Shown in pieces: positions 13,336 through 45,176 of a stretch of 64,000 nt of DNA (its first letter is position 1; each line of letters starts with the position of its first letter). The stretch lies in the NCBI RefSeq assembly GCF_921293095.1, contig NC_060247.1, positions 56,765,111 through 56,829,110 of the forward strand. Reading direction: 5' to 3'. Below the pieces are notes generated by a model that made no database searches, was not told the DNA's origin, and saw only the letters and a program-made list of their open reading frames with translations. The translations under genes and the position numbers were made by a program. Origin of the DNA: Ischnura elegans. Taxonomy: Eukaryota > Arthropoda > Insecta > Odonata > Coenagrionidae.

Positions 13336-13610
13336 TTAATTGAAGTTGGTTGTCGTGAACAGGGCTTAAAGCCACAGAGCAATAAGGTAGACCAAACTTA
13401 AGGATGGTTAACCGGAGAACATTAAAAAAACCTTAAAATATGGCCATGAAATAAACAATGCCAGCCTGACTTAAAGAATTGAAGAACTGCTAGTCTGCAA
13501 AAAAGTAAACATTGATTCGGGATAAAGATCTTGTATCTCCTCATATTATTAACTGAATAAAATTTCACCAGGCTGTCAACTAGGTGAAGCAATATATAGC
13601 CGATTACTTA

Positions 13611-13752
13611 CTGTATTTATCTGAATATAGTCTCCCCCTTTTTTTCCAAGATCGTCTATGGTAAAAGTAAAGGGGGGACTATATTCAAATGCATTTTTTT
13701 CCCAAAACTGAAGCCTCAAAATTAGGGGGGGACTATATTCTGAGAAATACAG
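13611..13752. repeat. Miniature inverted-repeat element, copy B
   Basis: Ends CTGTATTTATCTGAATATAG and, inverted, CTGTATTTCTCAGAATATAG, 18 of 20 identical, with a G-run/C-run next to each. TA precedes the left end. Same family as copy A about 420 bases away. Size and ends suit a mariner-like or other TA-inserting miniature element; the family assignment is open. Confidence 0.65.
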
Positions 13753-15672
13753 CATGTAGCTAGGTCTCAGCCATTCTGTGCCATAAGATTAAGAGACACC
13801 TTGAAAAGATGGTTTCATGGGATCTCTTTATCCAGCTGGCAACCTGAAAAAATTTCCTCAGAACATAACAGGTTTTAAATGCAATTGCATACTTTGAAAG
13901 TTAATACCTGACAACTACATGCTTAAAGAGAAATTTAATTTTAATTAAAAGAAGTAAATTGCTGAAACCATTTTCATTGACTTTTACCTCGATTGATTTA
14001 ATTATTTTACTGCCAGCAGGTCGTACTTTTGGACCTGGTTGGTTCTGCTAAAACTTCCACAGGCTGATACATTGGTTGAACTTTTTCCATATATAATTTG
14101 TTATTTTTATCTTTCTAAACATAATAGCCAACCTCCAAAGTTTTTGCATTGTCGTTAACCTCAAACATTTCTCCTGCATTAGAAAGAAATCCAGATGTAT
14201 AGGTAAGGACCTCAAATCCGGAATCCAGAAACCCGGCAAACCATCTGGAATGTTTGAAAACTCCTCTGCATAGTGTGTTTCGACTAGCCACTTCGGGTTC
14301 ACCACTCTCTGAGCCTTGTTCTGGGACGAGTAGGAAGTAGACACCTGCTATGAACATACGCTAACAACCTAGGCAGGGAAACATAGGGATCTCAAATATC
14401 GAGCGCAAGAGCCTGAATGCATTTATAAATTAATTAATTAACTAAATATACCATGAAGACCAGTAATCCTGAAAAACCGGAAATCCAGAAACCCTTTGGT
14501 CCCAAGTTTTCCGGATTTGAGGTCTTCAGCTGTATTAAATAAAAATAAGAACTAGAAGTAATTACGATTCTGGAATTTAGTCAACTTCCTGAAAACAGAC
14601 TTGGCAGACTTTGAGTATCCCACTCAAAATGGACAGGCAGTAAAAGGGTTAAGAAAAAATCTACAAAACATAACCATTAGGAAACAATTAGGAAATGCTC
14701 TTCTCGGATCATTGTAAAAGAAAAGGTCTTGAATTTGGAACACAAGGAATCTCAACGAAGAAAATAATGCATAGGCAAAAATATTTCCTCACCGTCATGA
14801 GAAAAAATGATTACCACTGGTACTCTTGGTGCTGAACTATTATAAATTTCAACAACTACAGTAACTGCTCCAATGACTTTCTAGTCTTCATTTTATTGAT
14901 TGTCAAGTCTATGCAGGGCATAAAATCATCATCATTCAACAAAATGAATGTTTATCAATACCATTTCATTACATACACATCAGAAGTCCTCGTAGGGTAA
15001 AATAAACATAATTTAATCATATTGTTGGAAAAATAAGAGGATAGTGCAAGAAACATAATATGTACAGGGAAGTGGTAATAATACATGTTTTACAAAAATA
15101 CTGAAAACATTAACATTAAAGAAATTCCAGAATTTATTAACAATACATGTTTCCACCATAGACCAATTGCCTGGGGTAGATATAATTAAATTTAGGGCTA
15201 TGAGATTTTTTTACATTGTACAACACAATAGGGTTTCTCATATTTGAATTAGCATTCTTCTTTTAATATTTAGAATGGACTTACTAAAAGCGAAACCCTG
15301 TCTCCTCGCTTTCTCACTGGACGAGGTAATAAACATTTCACATGGAGTAAGAGGCAGAACGGAGACACAGCTGCCACTTCAAGGAGGGTTAAATTTCTGT
15401 CTTTTTCCCAAGGAAGACCATAATAGGCCATACACACCATACTTTTGCCCTGACCTTTGAGGGAGAACCTCCTGGCTTGAACCATGTGAGTCTTCGAAAT
15501 CCAACCACGCCTTCTGTGAGTCCTCTTGAGTAATGTCACCAAGATAGCAACACAACAACACCTATTGGAGACATGAGACCCTGCCCCTCTTTAAGGCTGG
15601 TCTTATTTCACCCCACTGCGGTAAAATGGGCATAAGGTTGAGACATGTCAGTCTATTCCAAATTTTCACAGA

Positions 15673-36143
<20,471 letters not shown>

Positions 36144-37713
36144 GGCCTCGGCCTACCGATAATTATACTTTAAAAATAAATATACTTTTCAACTAACAAT
36201 AAGGACCATTTAATTCCACTACTTCACGGCATATGGGCTAAATCTCCCGTGAATGGCGTGATCTAACGAGACTCGAACTATTTAGCTAGTATGAAAAATT
36301 TTGATCCATATCGTGATATAATGCGCATGCAAGGAAATTTGAAAATGTATCATTTGCGACAGAATTTGAGGAGATATAAAAAATAAATGCCTGAGTTGCG
36401 TAAAAAAACGTGTCAAAGTCGCCACCTTCATGATATATACAACTTTCATCAGAGTTTAGGCAGCAGTATAATATCAACATGAGAAGCCTTATAAAAACAA
36501 AACGTCATCGTAAAAGTGCCGGGGGTGCCGGGACACGCATTCCGTACGGATAACGATTTCTATTGAGGAGATAAATTTTAGTAATTCTTCAATAATTAAT
36601 TCCGCGCTGACTGCGGAGAATATATTGCTTTTAAATGTATGATACATTTGAATAGGCCATTCTATTGCTGAAAACGAATTTACTAGTATCTAAGAATTTC
36701 ACTTCTGCGTTGACTTTTACTCGTTTTCTTACATTCTCGTCTTTCTTATTTAATTTCTTGGAAAGCCATTTCTGAAGTAAAATTTGTCTGACCAAACGAT
36801 GAGTGGTAGAAGTTGAATCTGGGAGCACATTTTCCTCAGTTTCTTATGAAACAAGTATTTGAAAGCGTTTATGCATTTACTCGAAAGCCCGGAGTTTTTT
36901 AATTATGGAGGAGATGCATTGCCAGTGTGACAAAAACTAACGATTCGTAATCATCTACGTAACCCCACGACGAATTTATTCACCTACTAAACCCTTTTAG
37001 CACATAGAGTGGAAGATTAGAAAGCGAGAAGAGCTGATCGTGAATTGACGTAAATAGAGGAGCGTATTTCCTCGAAATGTCTATCATCCATTCATGAAAT
37101 CGGATTCAAACGTGTCGACTTCAGAAAATTGAAAAATCAACCACTGATCACAGGCGAAACGCGAGTATTTGACTTCGGCACACATTTGCAGCAATATTTT
37201 ACCATTAAGAAAACACGAAGCTGAACATATTTTCCTAGCTACGGCTACAGATTCTATATTTTTCCATGGTTATTCCTATGACAGCAAATTTTAACCCGAT
37301 GCGTGGGGAAATAACCACGCAATGTCTGAACAAAACTGCAAACAATAACAATAAACCCTATACAAATCGCTTCGTGCTCATGCGCTGCTTTGACGCAGAG
37401 CGAATACGGCGCAGCCGGTGAATGCGGTCTAGCGATAGTCTTATTTTTATTTGTGGGAGGAGGAGAGTTTGAGATAGTTGGGCATAGTTGTTTACCGTCA
37501 ATCTATGAATGTGGAAGAATGAAGATATCCTTAAGTAATGGCTCCTGTGGTGATATAAAAGTTGGTAATGATTATATTTTTGCCGTATAAAGTATATCCT
37601 TTTGCGCAGCTTGTGGCTTTTCTTAAATGAATCACTGGGTATTGTTTGGAAGAACGATATGGATGTTCACCTTTTCATGTGATTCGAACTGTTCTTGAGA
37701 TAACTCATTGAAG
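36144..37713. other. Head-to-head spacer between CUL4 and PIGZ
   Basis: About 1.57 kb separate the two start codons, so it must hold both 5' UTRs and promoters. No TATA box or other motif could be assigned with confidence. Short open frames (36286-36480, 36631-36828, 37390-37590) match no known family. Confidence 0.6.
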
Positions 37714-40700
37714 ATGAAGAAGGACAAGTCATCTTTGAATGAAGACAACGGAATTGGAATTGACAGTTCTCACTGCACGCAGAAGAATTTAAATCTTTCT
37801 CACTACTGGGCACTTGTTTGCCTTCGAATAGTATTGACTGTCTTTCCTCAGAGTGGTTACGTGCACCCTGATGAATTCTTCCAATCCGTGGAAATAGCTG
37901 CCGGTGAGTTAGATGTCCAGAAATAGTGCGAAATCACTGATACTCACTTTTTTAATTATGGGTTTATTCATTCTTTCAGGAGACATTTTTGGCGTGGAAG
38001 TGTTTCGAGCCTGGGAATTCAATGCAACTCGCCCCATCCGAAGTATTTCCTTTCCTTATCTAGTTTCATGGCTCCCATTCTCAATCGACCGCTATTGTTG
38101 GTCCTTCGGGAAAAATTTATTTATTCCACCTTATGTGCTTCTGATTGGTCCGAGGATCATTGTGTGCTTAATATCGTTCATCAGCGATTACTGTCTCTAT
38201 AGAACTTGCTATATTTATGGGCAAAACTACCGTGCAAGACTAATGGCCTTTGCTAGCTCCTATGTGGCTGTAGTTTACGGAACGCGGACCTTATCTAATT
38301 CCATTGAGATGGCATTGACTTCACTAGTACTATATTGCGTAGCAGAGGCGATGTGTCACACAGATCAGGTATGTGGGAAGTTGAAATAACTTCTAATTTT
38401 GAGACTAAAAGAACTGGTTGATATCATGTATTGGAACAGCATTTGTGGTCGCGGTCGTAGTCTAAAGTAAATAAATGATGATTAGTAGAAATGTTCGTAG
38501 CATACATTTTATTGACTCGCACATATTGCTTAAATTATTTCATAGGTATTGTCTTTCTTTTTTATCTGTTCCATTATAAATTCGTTATTTTCATATGTTT
38601 CATTAAATGTTCAGGCCTTTTGCGGATGGCATGTAAATTATTAAGTGTGATATTATCTAAATTGACTTAAATGTATTAAAATTGAGTGCTGGAGTTTCTA
38701 GTGCTATTTTTAATTGAATCACATTCAACTACCATCCAAATGTTCAATTTTTCAGGTCCTCTACCAAGACGGTTATCTTCAGGAAAAACTTGATGAAGCT
38801 AGAGGAATAGCTGAACGGGTGAAAATAGCACGTCTAAAGTCTAGGTTGCCTAACCATACCCTACGACACTGTCCTATTCTTGGTGCAGCAATTGCCTTTG
38901 GTATTTTTGTGCGGCCAACCTTCCTTGCATTTTCTGCACCAGCAGTATTCTTTTGGCTCAGGCGTGGACCACGTAAAACAAAATCCTCCAAAAGTACAAA
39001 AGCCAAATATGTTGCTGCTGGCACAGTTGAGTTGCCTCCATCTGCTCATTTTCATATTCGAGCAGCTGCCTTAGCTGCATGTGGTATGTTGCTAGTCATT
39101 CCGCTCTTGATTGCTGACACTAAGTACTATGTCCCAACCCAGGAGGATGCCAACCCTATGTTACCAGTTGTTGCAACTCCATTCAATTTCTTCAAGTACA
39201 ATGTAGATTCTACCAATCTGAAAGAGCATGGTCTCCATCCCCGTTGGGTAAGATAATGGTATTACCTCTCAAGATTTTTATTTTAGTCAGTTACTCATAG
39301 ATGACATCTTCTTGTGTACTGCTCCATTCCCCTTTTGGTATTGCAGCTGTGCAGTTTTTGTTTTCAGACTTATATCATTCTGTCATGAAGATGCCTTGGA
39401 AGCCGTTTTTTTTAACTACCCCATCATGGTTCTGGAGATTTGTTCCTGTGTGTTTGACCAACACTCTTGTGCAGAAATTGTACCCCTCAATATCTTTCCT
39501 TGAAAGGGCCATTGGATAAGGCAATAGGAACCATAAAATACTCTGAAGGGACCAGGAGGAAACTGACTGTAAAGAGAAGCCCTCAGCATACACCGCCATT
39601 CCCTAGGTCACTGGGACTGCTGTACAGTATGGTAGAATATGTATTCTGCTAGCATATTTTAGTCACTAAGTTTTCCATCGGCAAGAAAGTCTCTGAAATC
39701 TTACCAAGTCCTAAGGAACAGATCTGCAGAGCCATTATGGGAGGAGATTATGAAATCAACTACTTGTATGGGTGGTAATACTTGGGCAAAAAGGGTAGAA
39801 CCATCTCATGATGGGTGAGCAAAAAGCAGCAGGCAATGGAAAAGCGGCTGTTCTATCCTTAAAGGTGGCTGAATACATCTGATTCTGAGGCAGGAGAGTA
39901 GCTAGTTCTCTCACCTATTTTGGGAGGCAATGGAATTTAGAAAGTGCAAAAATAACTTCAACTGGAAAAACAGCTACTATCTTGCATCAGCATGCAAAAC
40001 ATCTTAATGATGATTGGTGGAAACAGAAATGGCAAGAGTAGTCTCATAACAATGCTGTTGTCCAACCACAGTCAGGTGCAACCATCAGTGGAGTAGCCAG
40101 GAATTTTGTTCGGGGGGGGTCCGAAACCTGGAGAGGGACATTTTTTAAAAACAGGGTACTAAGTAATGGGTTTTTAACTAATTTTAACACTTTTCATAAT
40201 ATTGATTGTTTGAAGTGTAATTTCGTGAAAGCGATTCATTATTAAAATTAAAAAGAAGGACTTTGTGCTTTCACATGAATATTTATTCACAAATTTACAC
40301 GACAACGGTTTCAACATTAGACATCATCATCAGGTCCTGCCGAGTAATTTTCCGGACCCCCTCTCCCCTGGCTATGCCACTGGCTACTAATAAGTGAGAA
40401 TGCAGCATGTTTATCCTGGACCATGCAGCATTTTATCTTTGCGGGTAAGCTGGTGTGGGTAAAGCAAGTGGGGATGAGGAGAGGAAAATTTTCTCAACAC
40501 ATGATTTTCCCTTTTCCAATCAGCAGGCAGCACTTGTGGCCTAGCACTATGGAAATCCAGTCATACTCAGACCTCCATCGTGTTAAAATTGTGAGAATCT
40601 GCTCGTGGAACAGTGTTGTCAAACCTTTTGCATTTTCCTTAAGTGTGTCTTTAAGTATGCCTTTCAACAACGGCACCGCAATCAGTATGGTAGCTAACAA

Positions 40701-43700
40701 TATCACGGGCTACTGTGAAGGAATTATCCTTAATACCTTACAAATGATTATGTATATTGTCTCGGCGCGGGGTCCAAGTGTGAGTCATGGCTGAAATGGC
40801 AGTCGCTGAAAACATGTGAGCCATTGCCACCCATGACTCACAACTCACATGTATTCCCCAGCAAACTAGGGAAGCTATGTACATTAGGCATCGTGGAGTT
40901 CGCTCCTACTCTGTCTTGGTATCACCCCTCTCCCCCCTCTTATCAGCGAAGTCCCCCGAGAGTGTCCAGGCTTTCATGAAAGCTCACCCGCAAATATAAA
41001 GTGAACAGATTATAGTTGTCATTGATCCATCCAATTTTTTATGGAATGATAGATCCATAGTAAAATATGCTGCACTATGAGTGATATACTATCAGAAATA
41101 GCCAGTTCATTTGCCATTAGGTATCTGGCAATCCATTGGTCTGTGATAGATCCAAGCAGTGGCATATCTAGGAATATGCTTTGGGGGTAGATGAGGGGAC
41201 AACCCACAATTTGGAATTTTCTCAGATCCCCCAACTAAAAATGATATGCCTGGAAATGCATTTTAAATCATTTTGGTACTTAAAATTTAACTTTTAGCAG
41301 ATGCAGTTATAATATCTGTGGGAGAATCTATCCCCCTCATCCCCCCCGTAGTTATGCCACTGGATCCAAGAATACAGTTTCTAGCTACATAATTAGCCTG
41401 AATTTCCATGCACCTAGCATATCCTGCATATTGCATAACATTGCCAAGGCATTTAAAAGTGCTCCTTGAAATACCGATTCATTTCCTTGTTCTGATGTTA
41501 TTGGAGCCCAGACTTATAGAAAAATTAATTTTTGGAGTGAAGTATGCATTTTGACTGGTAATACTGGTGGAGAGAAACTGGTTGCTCAGAAGTTGTTGGT
41601 AATTACAAGGCTCGTGAAGTGAACCTGATGCCAACTGCAAGCTGTGTGGGAGAAACTTCCATGAAATATTCTGATGAACCGACACTCTCAAGATTGCAGC
41701 CAACATCAGCTACATATGAGTGAAAAATCAAGTGATCATATTTCATGGAGGTTCCTCCCAAGTAGACATAAAAGCTTTCCCTGTGTAAAATATGAAAATT
41801 GGTGTGAGGGTGCTCAAAAACCTATTCCTAGAAAGAGAATTGGTCAGTATGTGAATATGTGGGCTAACTTTTTAAATATATAATTGGTTTTGTTATCTTT
41901 TTATATTTTTTAGCAGAGTAGTAATATTGCAGTAGGTAATTTTTTAAAGTATTGCATTGGTGTATCACATCTGCTCCAAGAAGTGTGTAATTTTTAACAG
42001 TAAAAACGGAAAATGTATCTTTGATCCTCTTTGATCCCACCCTCTCAGCTTGGAAGTGTTCCTAAGTATGAATTGGGCTGGCCGGAAGCTTTCAGCAAGT
42101 TTTTATTTGCACATCAGCTTTTGAATATATCAGAAGAATCGTCAAGCTAGAGGGGCATGAGATGAGTGATCATTCTACATGTAAATGTTCTTGGCTTCAT
42201 ATAAAATTCTGCTTTGGGCTTGAAAGGTAATAAAGATGTATTTGTGTTACAGAGTGCACCCATGTAAATGCTTTAAAAAATTTACTGACTGAACACTTAT
42301 TATTCCTCTGGTGGATGAGGTATTCTGTCGATTTCTTTAGTTTGGCTATTTCTCTTTAGGAGAATGCAAAAATTGTTAGGTTAAGGCAGCGGTTCCCAAA
42401 CTTTTTCTTTCCGCGACCCATATTAGCTCATTCTTTTTAGCCGCGACCCCCTAAAAATGGTCGTCCAAGTTTAAGTACATTGTTCACCATATTATTAGTA
42501 TCTCACGACCCCTTTCCGAACGGCCTACGACCCCCACTTTGGGAACCGCTGGGTTAAGGCAATCAAGAGTCTTCATAAAGGGGTCATTTTTACCTTAACT
42601 TCATGAAGCATATTGTTTTAATGCTTTACAAAACTTACACCGAATAAAATAACAATAAATAATGAAGAATCTGAGCTTTTCCCGGTGAATAGCATTGATG
42701 AAAGCTTCTCGGGTTTCCAACCGGGTCAGGGTCTGCATGGTGCAGGCCGACGTTTCGTTGGGAGACTTTCCCAACATGAAGGAAGGATTTCCCATCATCC
42801 TCAGGGATGATCAGCCCTGAGGATGCTGGGAAAGTCTCCCAACGAAACGTCGGCCTACACCATGCAGACCCTGACCCAGTTGGAAACCCGAGAAGCTTTC
42901 ATCCACAATAATAAATAAAATAATTTGTCTTAATATGTGAGTTTCCCCCATTTTCCCATTGCTCGCTTTGTGAATTTCACACTTTCAGGGTTGACAGTTC
43001 TTTTCCCTGGTCTACTTCACGTTTGCTCCTCCCTTCCCTCTCCTCAAAGCAACTATTTTTCAAATGGAAGGGTTTGCGAAAGACATGGGAGAAATAATTT
43101 ATGAATTACTCATTGGAGGAAAATTTATAATTTTAATTTTCTGGAATAAACTTCCAAATTTATCTCTTGTTACAGCTCCACCTCTTGGTCAACCTGCCAC
43201 TCTTATTTGGGCCTCTCGGAATATTTGCTCTTTTTGGTGTTGGTCGACTGGCATGGCTCTGTATACATCGTCGATGGGCCCGTTTACCACGCTCTGAGTC
43301 ACCAACAGCTCTAATGGTATCTTCCTTGGTCCTACCCCTGTTGGTACTGTCACTGATTCCACATCAAGAGCCACGCTTCCTTCTCCCTCTTGCATTCCCC
43401 ATTGCATATCTTTATGCACAAGACATTCGTGGACTTACCTCTGATGAAGGTAATGAAAGCATTACAACCCGCATATACAAGATGATTCCATGTGTCTGGG
43501 TACTTTTCAACATAATTTTGGGCCTTTTCTACGGTTTTATCCATCAGGTGAGTGTAAATTCACTTTATAAATTGTCCACGTGCAAGACTTATGACTCACT
43601 CTTCTCTTTTTTAAGAGTTTGTTTTTCCACCCCTACATGGCTTATGTTGTATACATTGGCTATTGTTGGTATTGACTGGATATATTTTTTTTCCGAATTT

Positions 43701-45176
43701 TATTCAAATGAGTTACATATTTCATAAATACTTTTGCCTCGAAGTCCTCACTGTTCCTTATTACCTGGGTGAAATACTTCACCTTTGTGTTCAGTAAGCA
43801 ACTCGAGGAGCATTAGGGAGGAAATGGAGGTCATTATATTATAGACATCAGTAACCAGATATTGTAATCATTACTTTTAATTATGCCTTGAAAATGTAGT
43901 ATATTGTCCTAACAGATGGAAATGACCAAAGAATATGACTTTTGTTTTGTTAGCCTGTATTGGAGACAGAGGGTTGGGTTGCAAGTGATGTACCACAAAC
44001 GGAGTTAGGTCAGCTCTTCACCCCTGTCAAAGAACACAAGCTGCCACTTGAGTGTTGTATTATCTGGCAATGTTATTAATTATTGCGATGGCTTTTATGA
44101 AAATGTGGTATATTGTCCTAACAGATGGAAATTACCAAAGAATATGACTTTTGTTTTTAAACCTGTATTGGAGACAGAGGGTTGGGTTGCAAGTGCTGTA
44201 CCACAAACGGAGTTAGATCAGCTCTTCACCCCTGTCAAAGGTCACAAGCTGCCACTTGAGTATTGTATTATCTGGCAATGTTATTAATTATGGCGATGGC
44301 TTTTCAATTAGTATAATGTGCGCTCTCTGTGTCTGTGCATCCCATAATTTTGCAGCAAAAACTCCTCAATTTAGAATCCGTGACGAGCCTTCTTTATCAA
44401 AGGAGTATTGTTGTCCATCACTCCTTAGGGTATGCAACCAAACAAAGACTTTATTTGGGAATTTTTTCTACTATGCACTGTATGTATAGAATGTATGTAT
44501 AAAATGTATTTCTAATTTTTGATGAATGATTCTGATTTTTTTTATCTTACAGGGTGGTGTTTGGCCTGTTACTTCTGAATTAGCTTACCGCTTGTCTGAC
44601 TACAAATATATTCCTTGGAGAGTGACAGAAGTACATATTTTCACTAGTCATTCATATCCTTTACCAAGGCATCCATTGCAACTTCGTCATAAAGCTAGTA
44701 CCAGAGTGGTTAGATTTCATGAAATGGGCAATAAACATCCAATGGAAGTTATGACAGAGGTTATGGCTTGGCACAAGAGTAAAAATAGCCCACAAAGACG
44801 AGCAAAGAAGTATGGAGATCAGTTAATGTACCTCATTGTGCCAGGGGTGCTGGAAAAGATTTTCCAGGAAGAGGCATTGAAACAATCCTTGGACATGGAG
44901 TTAGAGTGGAGTCATTTTCCCCACTTGTCCCTTGAAGCTCCTTTTTTTGGAATAGAAGACGTCCAAAACCAACCATTGTGTTCTGACACAGTTGCTGGTG
45001 AATGCTTTGTGATAAACAAGCAGACTAAAGAAAGTGTTGAAGATGAATTCTCAGAAAAAAAATCTGTTAACTCCTTAAAAAATTTTATTCGCAAGTTCAG
45101 TCTCTTACTGTTTCGAGTGTCATCAAAATGTAGTGACAGTGGTGATCCTAATTGTTTAAAAGCTTTAACACATTGA
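37714..45176 (+). CDS. PIGZ: GPI mannosyltransferase 4 (PIG-Z / SMP3 family), complete
   Basis: Multi-spanning ER enzyme of family GT22 that adds the fourth, side-branch mannose to the GPI anchor precursor, using dolichol-phosphate mannose. Exons: 37714-37903, 37980-38368, 38756-39247, 43176-43547, 44553-45176 (stop 45174-45176), all GT-AG and in frame, 688 residues. The family's luminal catalytic loop HPDEFFQ is at residues 51-57, just after the first hydrophobic segment. Other family blocks are [33 protein letters not shown] and HQEPRF (residues 420-425), with many hydrophobic segments between them. The start is the first ATG after an in-frame stop at 37696-37698. The protein is about 110 residues longer than human PIG-Z (579), partly from a charged insert near [11 protein letters not shown] and a longer polar C-terminal tail. 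Introns 3 and 4 carry transposons and a tandem duplication. Head to head with CUL4. PIG-B, PIG-M and ALG relatives are less likely given the HPDEFFQ and HQEPRF blocks. Confidence 0.93.
40086..40382. mobile_element. hAT-like miniature element with a Penelope-like fragment inside
   Basis: Ends CAGTGGAGTAGCCAGG (40086) and, inverted, CAGTGGCATAGCCAGG (40382), next to G-run and C-run. Flanking octamers GCAACCAT and GCTACTAA agree at 5 of 8 positions, so the target duplication is decayed or the border is off. The middle, about 40255-40345, read on the minus strand, holds CTGATGATGATGTC and GAAACCGTTGTC, a pattern of Penelope-like element ends. Confidence 0.6.
41157..41362. mobile_element. hAT miniature element with perfect 8-bp target duplication
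   Basis: 206 bases, starting CAGTGGCATATCTAGG and ending with the complement of CAGTGGCATAACTACGG. The octamer GATCCAAG lies directly on both sides (41149-41156 and 41363-41370). Non-coding. The 8-bp duplication and CAGTGG ends place it in the hAT superfamily. In PIGZ intron 3. Confidence 0.88.
42387..42551. mobile_element. hAT miniature element with perfect 8-bp target duplication
   Basis: 165 bases with inverted ends CAGCGGTTCCCAAA, flanked on both sides by GGTTAAGG (42379-42386 and 42552-42559). The interior has repeated CGACCCC-type blocks, as is usual in this widespread type of hAT element. Non-coding. In PIGZ intron 3. Confidence 0.9.
42697..42903. repeat. Near-perfect hairpin of two inverted Penelope-like segments
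   Basis: The left arm, 42697-42780, and right arm, 42817-42903, are almost exact inverted copies over about 83 bases. Between them lies a second, nested palindrome (CATCCTCAGGG against CCCTGAGGATG). Each copy carries, on its own strand, CTGAGGA then GGGAAAGTCTCCCAAC then GAAACGTCGG, a series seen in Penelope-like retroelement ends. No coding capacity. In PIGZ intron 3, about 150 bases after a hAT miniature element. Confidence 0.75.
43891..44304. repeat. Tandem duplication, unit about 209 bases, in PIGZ intron 4
   Basis: Unit 1 at 43891-44099 and unit 2 at 44100-44304 are over 90% identical; they differ by scattered substitutions and small indels. Both include the segment GTATTGGAGACAGAGGGTTG and TATCTGGCAATGTTATTAAT. 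Not a microsatellite and not a known element. Open frames in the units (44048-44287, 44256-44489) are chance frames. Confidence 0.9.

Larger units (their letters stand above)
10126..15672. other. Spacer between convergent MIPEP and CUL4
   Basis: No host gene recognised. It contains the CUL4 3' UTR at its right side (extent unknown), a tRNA-derived SINE (12560-12758) and two copies of a 140-150 bp repeat (13188-13335 and 13611-13752). A 78-codon open frame at 11474-11710 has no recognisable family and no clear context. Confidence 0.5.

Noticed and set aside
39301-39652. Extra PIGZ exon from overlapping open frames after exon 3
   Set aside because: Exon 3 joins exon 4 in frame at a family-conserved position (HPRW to LHLLVN); no room for another exon.
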